A stretch of 64,000 nt of DNA from assembly GCA_036785325.1 (NCBI GenBank), contig JAXIVH010000033.1, forward strand, positions 3,593,548 to 3,657,547, written 5' to 3'. The translations under genes were made by a program, and so were the position numbers. This document shows, piece by piece, positions 1 through 10,306 of this stretch. The notes below the pieces were generated by a model. That model was not told where the DNA came from, did not search any database, and saw nothing but the letters and a program-made list of their open reading frames with translations. The stretch comes from Urophycis tenuis (lineage: Eukaryota > Chordata > Actinopteri > Gadiformes > Phycidae). The first letter of the stretch is position 1. The number at the start of each line of letters is the position of its first letter.

Positions 1-489
1 TTAATGTTTATGATTTTGTGTACAATACATCTCAATTCAAACCATCCAGTTGTGTGTGTGTGGTATCTCTGCTGACACAGGCTTTCAGGCTCTGCAGTTA
101 TTCCTGGATCTTACTGATACTGGCTTAATAATAGAATATCATCAATATACTTACCTGTGGTAACCGTTACATACTACCTGCCGAGACAGGCTCTGCTATC
201 TGCTGGCCGCAGAATCAATAGTGACTTCCTGCAGGCGGGCGCAAGCCAAGGTGGGCGAGGCCATGAATACTAATTTACGAAAGTACGTCAATTCTTAAGG
301 CTTTTTTGACTCGCTCGTTTATCCGTCTATTTTCTTACATTGGCTATTGCATGCAGTGGGGTAGAAGAACATGTTCACGAGCAAGCATGCATATGCAACT
401 CAGAGTAACCTATCGTATGTCAAAAGGACAAGTGCTAAACGCAGAAGCAGAACTTTAAAGGTATTGAGGAGAAAACCCGTTCATAATGA
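1..489. other. non-coding, no recognised feature
   Basis: I see no recognisable gene or repeat family here. A short open frame at 371-601 has no domain and runs into a dispersed repeat, so I do not call it a gene. Confidence 0.4.
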
Positions 490-900
490 TGACTGCCTAT
501 GTTCCTCTTCACTTCCCTTCAATGATTCATCTTGTTGGGTTGGATTCCTCTCGTGTTTCTTCCTTCTCCCTATCGTTACACCCTTAGATAAGATTAGATA
601 AGAGAACATTTTACTGGCAGGTATTCAGAAATGTACACACACAAACACACACACACCAGAACTGAGTACGGGCTGAGTGTTGAAGTCATTAAAACAAGAG
701 TATAAAGAACATGTGGCTCTCTGGCTCCATAAGTATTTATTTTTCATTCGGATGATGTTTGGCCCTCAGGCCTTCTTCAAGATCAACAATAACATACAGA
801 CACTACATGTTATATAGACCCAACAAAAATATACAAATACTACAGGTTATATATATATATACAGACCCAACAATAACATACAGACCCTGCATGGTACACA
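490..900 (+). repeat. dispersed repeat family, copy A
   Basis: This stretch is found again at about 2480-2806 in the same orientation and at about 20365-20660 in the opposite orientation. The shared blocks are a pyrimidine-rich segment containing ttcaatgattcatcttg, a short (AC)n tract, an 'actgagtacgggctg' block, and a block with 'tttggccctcaggcctt' followed by minirepeats around 'acatgttatatagaccc'. I do not recognise the family. Confidence 0.7.
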
Positions 901-1209
901 GGCCACACTAGTACCATATCGTTTGGTGATTGGACCAACACATTGTCATTGTCTCACATAAGGGGGAGAAACAATCAAGAGGCCTTCGGCGAATGAAAAC
1001 CTTTAAACGAACAGTGACAGGCAATGCAACCAATCACCAACCACAATGCATCACATCACATCAAATACTTACACCCTACACTTTTATATTCAGAAACCTT
1101 TATACAAATATGTTGAGTAGATTGCTGGATCATTATGTTACCAAAAGGGATCCTTTAAACATTTCTACCTGACTGCAGCTGTTGATAATTTCACAGCATT
1201 AAAGGTTAT

Positions 1210-2045
1210 TAAAGGCATTGACGATTTTGCCGACTACTTTACCAAGAAGGTGACGCACATCAGCATCTCCCTTACCCCTGCTGCTACCTTCCCTAACCCC
1301 ACCTCCACAGCTATTCTCCCTCCCCCAGCTCTTGCCTCTGCTAGACTTAACCATTTTACCCCTCTCTGTCCTCTTGACCCCATCCCCTCCTCCCGTCTCT
1401 AGGCCATATCGACATGCTACCGTTCATCACCACCCTCATTAACTCTTTCCTCACCTCAGGTTTCGTCCCCACACCCTTCAAAACTGCCAGAGTCAAACCA
1501 CTCCTCAAGAAGCCTACCCTTGACACTGCTGACATCCTGAACTACAGACCGGTATCTCTGCTGTCATTCCTTTCTAAAACCCTGGAACGTGCAGTCTCTA
1601 ACCAACTGTCCTCCTACGTCTCAAAAAACGACTTGCTTGATCCCCATCAGTCTGGCTTCAAGACTGCGCACTCTACAGAGACGGCCCTCCTGACGGTGAC
1701 CGAATCCCTTCGTGCTGCCAAAGCCTCTTCCCTCTCAATGGTCCTTGTGTTCCACGACCTGTCTGCGGCGTTCAACACCGTGAACCACCAGACCCTCCTC
1801 GCCACCCTCGCTGAACTTGGCATTACTGACACTGCGCTAGCCTGGTTTACATCTTACCTTATGGATCGCACTTATCAGTGCGATCCATCTAGTAATCTAG
1901 CAATTTAAATGCTTGAAGCTTGTTCTGGTGACTTTCTTACTGTATTAGCCGCAATGAAATGTTTCACCTTCTTATGAAAAATTTACTCTTTGTAAGTATT
2001 TGGATAAAAGCGTCTGCTAAATGCCCTAAATATAAATGTAAGTAA
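1210..2045 (+). mobile_element. L2-type LINE fragment (partial reverse transcriptase plus 3' tail)
   Basis: An open frame at 1414-1908 encodes part of an L2/CR1-type reverse transcriptase. It has the NYRPVSLLSFLSK block, then a DPHQSGFKTAHSTETALL block and a FHDLSAAFNTVNH block, where FHDLSAAF stands in for the usual F-D-SAAFD motif. The frame ends soon after LMDRTYQ, so the catalytic FADD region is missing. At about 1990-2040 lies the familiar fish L2 3' tail, ttggataaaagcgtctgctaaatg. The element is therefore 5'-truncated and internally deleted. A perfect 12-bp hairpin with a 4-nt loop (1861-1888) sits at the point where RT similarity stops. Confidence 0.8.
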
Positions 2046-2324
2046 GGCTTGTTTCTAATGGCTTGCGGTTCTTGCGAAAAAGTCGAGTAAGAATCTCTTC
2101 TTCTTAGTTGTTGGAGCCTATTGATTCTTTGTATTTTGGAAATGATCAGGTAAATTCTGACTATTGTAGATAAACTATAATTCATCTCCTCCTGTGATTA
2201 GGGAGTGAGGACAGCTGGTTTCTTTGAGTCTGTGTTTTGTTGAAGGAGTGAAGGAAGTGAGGAGTGAAATAGTTTATCCACTAAATTAAGTTTTATTTTG
2301 CTTATTGTTTGGATCGCTTGGATT

Positions 2325-2400
2325 GGATTGCTTGTTTATTGTATCGCTTTGGATAAAAGCATCTGCTAAATGCCCTAAATGTAAATGGAAATGAATTGAG
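2325..2400 (+). repeat. L2-type LINE 3' tail fragment
   Basis: The text ggataaaagcatctgctaaatg is a second copy of the L2 3'-terminal sequence seen at 1990-2040, here without coding sequence. The surrounding bases 2046-2480 contain nothing else I recognise. Confidence 0.6.
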
Positions 2401-2479
2401 GAGACAGAGAGTCAACAGTATAATATATGTAATGGCATCATTATGAATGGGTTATGTTTCTACAAGAGACAGAGTTATG

Positions 2480-2806
2480 TTCCTCATTCATTTCCCTTCA
2501 ATGATTCATCTTGTTGGGTTGGATGCCTCTTGTGTTTCTTCCTTCTCCCTCTTGTTACACCCTTAGATTAGATTAGATTAGATAAAACTTTACAGGCAGG
2601 TATTCAGAAATGTACACACACAAACACACAAACCCAGAACTGAGTACGGGCTGTGTGTTTAAGTCATTAAAACAAGAGTATAAAGAACGTGTGGCTCTCT
2701 GGCTGCATAAGTTAAGTTAAGCATAAGGGCCTTCTTAAAGATCAACAATAACATACAGACACTGCATGTTATATAGACCCAACTAGACCCAACAATATAT
2801 ACTGCA
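2480..2806 (+). repeat. dispersed repeat family, copy B
   Basis: This is a direct copy of 490-900 with small differences. It carries the same 'cttcaatgattcatcttgt' and 'actgagtacgggctg' blocks and a longer run of the gatta unit near 2565-2582. Confidence 0.7.
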
Positions 2807-3232
2807 TGTTGTTAGGAAAAATATTATTTAGCAATGGTACGGTTAGGTTGATCTGACATTCTGAAGAAGGACATAGTGAAGATTGTATTCCTCTTGGCGA
2901 CTTTAAGTCTGGCTCTATGGAACTTGGAGACATAACATAAAGTGATTGAAGGATACACCTACGTCATGTCAAATCTGCTTAGTAACATGTAATCTTTATA
3001 CATCATAAGCCAATCAGAATGGGACACTCCTGTCATGCTGTTCCGTTTTGGGACTTGTATATAATACACTGTGTTTCCGGGAGCAAGGGAGAAGCAACTG
3101 AGGAAGATTCACGCTGATCTCCAGTCGCCTCCCTCCATTCCCAGATTACTGAACCCGAAGGTTCTCCGGGATCAGTGGTTTTCAAGAAATAAAGACTAAT
3201 TATTATTCTCATACCCGTCTTGTTTGTGCTGC
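2807..3232 (+). mobile_element. solo-LTR-like segment
   Basis: About 425 bp beginning TGTTAGG and ending TGCTGCA carry promoter and processing signals in LTR order: a CCAAT box at about 3010 (gccaatcag), a TATA-like ttgtatataataca at about 3055 and an AATAAA at about 3188. No internal region or primer-binding site follows, and L2 sequence begins directly after it. I could not find a clean target-site duplication, so a solo LTR is the best reading but not proven. Confidence 0.5.
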
Positions 3233-4665
3233 AATTGGGTCCTACTCCTACCTCATTTTTGACTTCATTCGACCCTCCCTGCTTCTCCTCCTACCTACAG
3301 AGCCGGGAACCAACTTGACCTTGTGTTCACAAGGTTCTGCACTACCCGTGCAATCTCAGTTACCCCGCTCCCTGTGTCTGACCATCACTTTGTTGCTTTC
3401 TCTCTCCCTTTGAAGTCCTCCTCTGTTCCTCCTACCACCCACACTGTCGCCACCCGCAGGAACCTGAAAACCCTCTCCCCCTCCACTCTCTCCTCTGCTG
3501 TTCTCTCATCCCTAACCCCTCCAGAGCAATTCTCACTGCTCGCTGCTGAGGATGCCTCCTCTACCCTGCTGTCTTCCCTCTCATACTCTTTAGATTCCCT
3601 CTGTCCCTTCTCATCCAGACCTGCACGATCTTCTCCTCCTCCTCCTTGGCTGTCCGAATATCTGCGGGCTCATAGAACAGAGCTACGGACAGCTGAGAGG
3701 AAATGGATTAAATCAGGCTGTGCAGATGATCTCTCCCACTACCTTCACCTCCTCTCAGACTTCACCTCCAGTGTCAGCAGCCAAATCTACATTCTACCGG
3801 AACAACATCAACTCCTCTGCCTCAAACCCCAGAAAAACGTTTTCCATGTTCTCCTCAACCCTCCCTCCCCTCCCCTCCCCTTCACTGCTGATGATTTTTC
3901 TGACGACTTTACCAAGAAGCTGACGGACATCAGCATCTTCCTTACCCTTGCTGCTACCTTCCCTAGCCCCACGTCAAGAGCTATTCTCCCTCCCCCCACT
4001 CCCACCTCTGCTAGACTTAACCGCTTTACCCCTCTCTCCTCCGAAGAGGTACTGAGACGGGTCACATCCAGCCATGTGACCACCTGTTCTCTTGACCCTA
4101 TGCCCTCCTCCCTTCTCCAGGCCATCTCTACCGACATCCTACCATTAATCACCACCCTTGACACTGCTGACATCCAGAACTACAGAGCGGTATCTCTGCT
4201 ATCATTCCTCTCTAAATTCCTGGAATGTGCAGTCACAAACCAACTGTCTCCCTACCTCTCAGAAAACAACTTGCTTGATCCCCACCAGTCTGGCTTCAAG
4301 ACTGCACACTCAGAGACGGCGATGACCCTTCGGGCCACCAAAGCCTCTTCCCTCTCATCGGTGCTTGTTCTCCTTGACCTGTCTGCGGTGTTCGACACCG
4401 TGAATCACCAGACCCTCCTCACCACTCTCTCTGATCTCAGCATTACTGACACTGCGCTAGCCTGGTTCACATCTCACTCGCTCTTAGCTGGACACCCTGC
4501 AACCAGGGTTAAACCTTTTCAACCGACATAAATTCTCCCACGCGACCCCCCTCTTCCAAACCTCCACTGGCTCCTTGTAGTGGCTCGCATCAAATTCAAG
4601 ACGATGCTACTGGCCTACAAAGCCGTTAATGGAACTACCCCTACCTACACTTTTTACACTGTACG
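3233..4665 (+). mobile_element. L2-type LINE fragment (endonuclease end, partial RT, 3' end)
   Basis: An open frame at 3323-4531 (402 codons) begins in the C-terminal part of an AP endonuclease domain (NLDLVFTRFC, then SDHHFVAFSLPL). It continues through the L2 linker into the first RT blocks (NYRAVSLLSFLSKFLE, DPHQSGFKTAHSETA, LDLSAVFDTVNHQTLL). It then jumps, with loss of the RT core, to 3'-terminal L2 coding sequence near 4560-4660 (ARIKFKTMLLAYKAVNG). Compared with the 1210-2045 copy it is an independent member with its own deletions, and it cannot make an active enzyme. Confidence 0.85.
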
Positions 4666-5174
4666 ATACTGTTTTTCACTTCTACACTGTCTTTTCTTTT
4701 CTTCTCCCTTTAACATCCAACTGGAGTATTGTAACGAATGCAATTTCCCTCAGGGATCATTAAAGTATTTCTGTCTGTCTGTCTGTCTACCTCCAAAGGT
4801 TAGTGAAACACCATGCCTCTGCTCGAGCACTCTGCTCAACTACCTCAGGGTTGTAAAATACCTAGCTTGGACCTTTTGGTTTGATCTTTGACGTGGTGAT
4901 GTATGTGGGGGTTTGCCTCCTGTGAGACAGTCGGCAGAGGAACCTCAGGATTTGTTAACATAATGCAATTAACTGTGTTTCCTTCCCATTGTTCTTCTGG
5001 CCCACTCCCCACCCTCCGAGGGCAAGAGAGTCACACCTTTCACACTGAAGACACAGACGTGGGTGGTGGTGAAATGGGGAAAGTATGTGGAAATGATTGT
5101 GGTACTTCACTATGTAATTCTCATGTCATGTTTGGTATCATTTTGATTATCACTGTCAGTGTAGTAAATTGGCC
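4666..5174 (+). other. LINE 3' tail remnant and unassigned sequence
   Basis: A LINE-type 3' end with cagggatcattaaagta followed by (TCTG)n lies at about 4750-4790. The rest, up to the hAT insertion site at 5175, has no feature I can name. Confidence 0.4.
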
Positions 5175-5905
5175 CCATAGGGCAGGGGTTCCCAACTTTT
5201 TTTGTGTCAAGAACCGGCAGAAGCATAAAAAAAAGCTCATGGACCGGTTGGCAATTTATGTCAACTTCATATACATTTCATGAAAATAACAGCCTATTTC
5301 AATTGCCAGACCACTTCAAAATGAGACATTTTGTCCCATTTTTATTGCGAAAGACATTAACGTTATTTCAATAAGCAACTCACCTAGTGATTACAGCATA
5401 TCATTTCTAAAAGTAAATGTAGAGATCATGCTTTACAAATTTTGTAAAATCTAAAACTAAACTAGACAATAAGATACTTATTCCAGACCAACAAGGACAG
5501 AACAGTTTGAATGTGATCATAAACTGATGGCGGTATATTGATACAGTTCCTCTTTAGCTGTACACAAGACTTGTCAGCTGTTATTCCTGCGGTTCCATTA
5601 AAGGTCCCATATTATGCAAAATGCACTTTAGAGCGGTTTTCTATCAATAATATGCATCCCCGGCCTGTCTACAATCCCTCCTGATATGAAAAAAGTTCAT
5701 TCTCTCGTTTTTTTGCTTTCTTAGTCTTTAGAAAATGTGCGCTAAAACGGGCTGTTTGAGAAATGGTCTGCAAATGACGTCAGCAACAGACTCGGCCGCT
5801 CCCCTCAGGCTGGTGGCAACGCCTCTGGTGAATTTTGCCACGCACCTAACAAAGTTTCTAAACACCGCCATTATTCCGCTCGCTAGCGTTGCTCCGGTTG
5901 GCACA

Positions 5906-7421
5906 ATGGCGAAGGTACGAGCTGGAAGAAGTGGTTGCTCTGTTGTTGGCTGCACAAATGAGCACACAACTCTTTATAAACCTCCCTCTTCGGAGGTTCT
6001 GAGAACTCAATGGGTGAATTTCATTTTTGATGGTGATGTCCCTACAGCAGTTCCCAAAGTGCTGTATGTGTGTGCTAGCCATTTCACGTCGGACTGCTTC
6101 ATCAACGAGGGACAGTATAAAACTGGATTTGCTAAATCCCTGCGGTTTAAAAATGGATCGGTACCAACTGTCCGCGATCCAACTACGAACGTGGAAGCTG
6201 TAAGTTTTAACATTTTATTCTGATTTACTGCTTGGCCGGCTTGGCGGCCCCTGTTAGCATGGCAGCTAGCATGAAGTACTGTTGGGCCACGACATAGTCT
6301 GCTTATACTAAAGTTACGTTAAAACTAGGGCCGGGACTTTAACGCGTTCATTAAGATGAATGAATGACACAAAAATAACGCATTTTAATCGCCCTTATTT
6401 TTGCACCGCGGAACGTTTATCACTGGATGAGTTTCAGGTTTACCCATTATACTGGAGCAGTGATCACTGCCTGAGGCGTTTTGAACGCAGCTCAAACCGA
6501 CTGGTGCCTCTGCACGGCGACCAAGCTTTGATAAACACGCACCGGTTTACAGTATCGTCCCGCATTTTAGCGGTCGTGGCCACGAGTGGCCGTGGAGCTT
6601 AGAACAGCAGAGTTTCCTCTGCTGCAGCAGAATAGCGGACATGTCGTAGCTACAGACATGTCACTGTCTCGGGTGCATTTTGTTATTATAGGACTTCAAC
6701 CTCATAACTCTCTGTCATCAGACTGTCCTGGCCTGTCCTGTGCATACAAACCAACTATGTTTTGTTGCTTACCTTATGTATTCAGTCATTATTCAATGGT
6801 ATATTAAAATGCATGTGAAAAAAATGTTTCTCACTGTTCTCAGATAAATAGTGGGGGGAGGGATGATTACATTTGTTCTGAGATGTTTTTTTCTAACCCC
6901 TGTGTGCTTGTTATAGACCAGCTCATCAAAAACATCAACGGCACAGATTCCTGCATCAAGAGATGTTGCATGCCAGACAGAGATGGAAACACGTTGTGTA
7001 GGCACACAGCTGTCCTTCAAGACTCTACAGGCTTCTTACAGGAGTGCAGGTAAACAGCCAGCTTCATTAGGCTGCATTTACTTGGGAAGAGGTTAGTAAG
7101 GAGTTACATGTTATCATAAATATAATAAAGTTTCTGACATTTTAGATTTTTTTCTTTTGTTATTACAGACTCTACTTGGCGGCAATGTACTACAACGAAA
7201 ACGCCAACCGACCACAAGCAAAGACGGACCAAGGTGTACCCCTCTTCAGGTGCACTTCCCGAAGGCATTGAAGGGAGAGTGTAGAGCAAAACCCCTAAAG
7301 ACAGAGCCAACATACAGTAAGAGTTTACTTTTTAATTTTTTATACCAAAACTAAAGGATTTTTTTTACTTGTTGCACTTACAATCTATAAACATTTCAAC
7401 AATAAATAACTGTATAAAGTA

Positions 7422-7459
<38 letters not shown>

Positions 7460-7739
7460 CTTATGAAAAATAATAAATTAGATAGTGTCAGGAGGTAATG
7501 AGCAAAACACTTTCAGTCTCTGAAAAAAGTAAACAATGTCTGTGCATTTCTTGTATAAAACAGGGTATGTAGTGGACATGATGGACCTCATCTTCGAGAA
7601 GTTGTTTATGGACCCGGCACCCTACACTGATGCAGTCCTGGCGATCCCTGTTCCTGAAGACCTTGCTGCACAGTTTGAGCGGCCAGACAAGGAGGTCATT
7701 GCGGGTTATGTGTCCCGCTTCAATCAAGCAGCTGTTTGA
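5906..7739 (+). pseudogene. THAP-domain transposase gene remnant of the Kolobok-type element
   Basis: Exon 1 (5906-6199, 98 codons) starts at the ATG in acaATGGcg and encodes a complete THAP zinc finger. It has C-X4-C (CSVVGC), a tryptophan (QWVNF), C-X2-H (VCASHF) and the closing SVPTV block. Exon 2 (6917-7049) follows in phase and contains a DVACQTE...VGTQLSFKTLQASYRS segment typical of fish THAP transposase-like proteins. Exon 3 (from 7169) runs to a stop at 7282-7284. A further exon-like frame (about 7564-7739) encodes GYVVDMMDLIFEKLF...ERPDKEVIAGYVSRF, which resembles the C-terminal part of these proteins. The DDE core expected between exons 3 and 4 is absent. A polyA signal lies at 8319-8324. 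The family assignment rests on the THAP finger and on the element ends. Confidence 0.7.
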
Positions 7740-9332
7740 ATCCCACGTAGTGACCTGTGGCATCAGGAAACTCCGTTTGGATTCTAAGGACCACACAAGC
7801 TGGGATGACGACCCGGATTCTGCGTCCCAGCAAGCCCCAACACCAGCTCACAAAAGAGCGATATGCAAGGTACCTGTAACGACTTCAAGCAAATGGACAA
7901 GATATAGCAATTACTTTTTTGTTTTGTATCCCATTTTATTTTTATGGATTGCCTGCTAAAACATATGGCTACTAAGAGCACTATCCCTCCTCTCGTCTCC
8001 TCCCCTCTACTACTACCACTAAACTATTTTCACACACTCTCTGTGTTTCTACAGATTCTCCATCCCTGAGTCTACACCTGCGTGGTACCCGTCAACCTGC
8101 TCTAACACCGGCCTGCCATCCATCCCATCGGGCTGACATGTTTCCTCCTGCCCCTACTCCCACCAGAAGCTTCGTTGCGTTGAACATTTAATGTGTTTAT
8201 GTGGAGTTGTACATTTTTTTCTTGTCTATACACATCTATTATATATATCTATTATTTTGTTATGCTACTTTGTTTTGATTAGCACAGTTATAACTTATTT
8301 GTTAGTAATGCAATGTCAATAAATGTTTAAAAAGTGTCTACAAAATTTGGCTTGCATTCTGGAGCGAGTATACATTGAGGCATACAGGCTCCAATCCAGG
8401 ATGGTCCACCATGCATTTCTGGTTCCCCTCAACCTCCTGCAGCCGTCTGGTAACCTGCAAACAAGGTACTACAAACAATAAATGCCATTGTGTTTCATAA
8501 GTATGAAATAAACCATAATCAAGACAAACTAGTTTTCACTTTGAATATGTAGATACTACCTGTGCTATCTCAAGACAGCAGACATTTTCCTGCTCTGTGG
8601 GAATGGTGTTGCAGTTTCCACACAAACACCTGTCAAAAGAAAATTAGTTAGAATTTCACTTGAATGCAAGTACACAAGCATAGTTGGATAAGAAGTAAGA
8701 TTGTCCTAACCATGTCAAGTGCATAAAACTTGTGACATTTGAATAATGTTGAGATGGAAAACAGTGGCATTTTAATCAACATTACACTGCCTCGATTTTC
8801 TACCAGAATGACACATTACTGATACAGACCGACATATTTATGCTGAAATACAAAAGTAAATCCTAAAGACCTAGAACAACAAACATCAGGGTGCTGTTAC
8901 GATGAAACATGTAGCCCAGGCTTCATAAGCTGAGGAAAACTTAAAAGAACTTAAAAGAAATAAGAGTAAATGTCCATTATTTAGTCCGTATGAATGCGTG
9001 AGAGAGAGAGAGCAATAGCTGGCAATTATAGGGTTAACCGCATTGGGCGGAGCAAACAGACTTGCGTCATGACGTCCTGGCGCAGCAGCGTTGCAGGTGC
9101 GCACGACGATTGATAATTAGTACGAGAGAAGAGAACGCACCGCTCGGTTGGAAGAGAAACGCGCTTATTTAGAAAAAACCCCAAATTAGATAAAAGTGAT
9201 AAGAAAAAGTTGGAAAACACCACGAGCTGATTCAACAGTCCTTGGTTGATGTTGCCCGCTCGGCGGTGAGTTGAATTTGTATTTTAAATTGAAAAGGGCG
9301 TCGAATAAAGGTGTGTGTGCGTCACTGCTAAC

Positions 9333-9876
9333 ATGGCGCTAATGGCTAAATTGATACCTCGTGCGTTAGCCGCCAGTGTAGCGGCCAAGGTGAGTTAGCA
9401 TTGAACTCTGCTAACAGAGCTAACGCACGAGGTAATTGCTAACGTGCTATCGTGGAATAATTCTAAATGCTAAGCTATTGTGTGTATGTGTGTGTATTGT
9501 ATGGAAGGGGATTAATCGGAATAATTGATGTGGCTTATTTGAGTTATTTGAGTTTTTATTTCATTCCCACTGGAAAAGTGAGAATAATATATTTTTGTTA
9601 ATCGATTTGAATTAATATATAGGTCATATTTATGTTATTATTTATTTTAACAAAGAAGCAATGGCCTGTAGTAACTTTTAGATTTACTGAGATGGATGAA
9701 TGTGGCCTGTTCTACAGGTCAGGTTTTTTGTGTGGAAAGGAATTGATTCGGTGACGCTCGATGTCGAGAGGACATCGGCGACACCCGTAATCGACAAGGA
9801 TAAGAAACCAGCACTGGATAGCCACCAGGCGGCTTCCGGACATCCGCTGGAGGAACTGACCCGAAGGACTGGATAG
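9333..9876 (+). CDS. spliceable 71-codon reading frame inside the 5' LTR
   Basis: Exon A (9333-9389, 19 codons) starts at acATGG and ends at the strong donor AAG|GTGAGT. Exon B (9718-9876) follows the acceptor TCTACAG and is open for 52 codons to TAG. The junction is phase 0. Exon A encodes MALMAKLIPRALAASVAAK, a short basic and alanine-rich leader like a mitochondrial presequence. Exon B begins VRFFVWKGID and is otherwise unfamiliar. AATAAA follows 72 bp after the stop. I infer a mini-gene, perhaps captured from the host, within the LTR. I do not recognise the protein, and expression is untested. Confidence 0.5.
9356..9433 (+). repeat. 15-bp perfect inverted repeat around the LTR splice donor
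   Basis: acctcgtgcgttagc (9356-9370) and its exact reverse complement (9419-9433) enclose a 48-nt loop. The left arm lies in exon A and the right arm in the intron, so the donor at 9389/9390 would be in the loop of an RNA hairpin. The same structure is in the 3' LTR at +7716. Confidence 0.8.
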
Positions 9877-10251
9877 TGAGCAAGAATCCAACATTCAACT
9901 GAGCTACCTCCCAAACCTGCGGTGTGGTAGGACCAGTGACAGACGGAAATAAAAGGGCCCAACATAAAGAAAAGAAGAGACCATAAAGACATTTTTTCTA
10001 TATATTTCTATTTATTCTGCGCACAGTTTATTATTTTCTATGTTCAACATTGTTGTTTATATTGTTCATATTTGATGTTTAATAATACAGTTCTTTCATA
10101 CTATATTTTGTGAGCGTATTCAATATTGATGTTCCATCCTGGGCTCCATGAGCGTTAACTAGAATCCTGGTAACTAGTCCAAAACGGAATTGAACCCGAA
10201 ATTCATATATACCTGTAACCTCATAAGGCAAAGAGGGGTTACAGTAAAAAG

Positions 10252-10269
10252 TGGCGAGCTAGCCAGGAG
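10252..10269 (+). other. candidate primer-binding site
   Basis: tggcgagctagccaggag begins with TGG, as expected for pairing with a tRNA 3' CCA end. It lies 8 nt after the LTR. I could not assign the tRNA. Confidence 0.5.
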
Positions 10270-10306
10270 TCCAGTGTATGTGACATCAACATTGCTTCAT
10301 TGAAAC

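Larger units (their letters stand above)
8910..10243 (+). repeat. 5' LTR of the gypsy element
   Basis: The LTR is 1334 bp, TG...CA. It contains a GC-rich promoter-like stretch with a CRE-like tgacgtc (about 9069), an internal two-exon reading frame (9333-9876), and an AATAAA at 9948-9953. By reading the two copies side by side I found no difference from the 3' LTR; an exact alignment would settle this. Confidence 0.95.

Noticed and set aside
4903..5283. 126-codon frame across the hAT left end
   Set aside because: It crosses the insertion boundary at 5183 and shows no family features, so it is chance.
7410..7455. CRISPR-like or regulatory repeat impression from regular ac units
   Set aside because: It is a plain (CA)n microsatellite in an intron. 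No spacer-repeat structure exists anywhere in the window.
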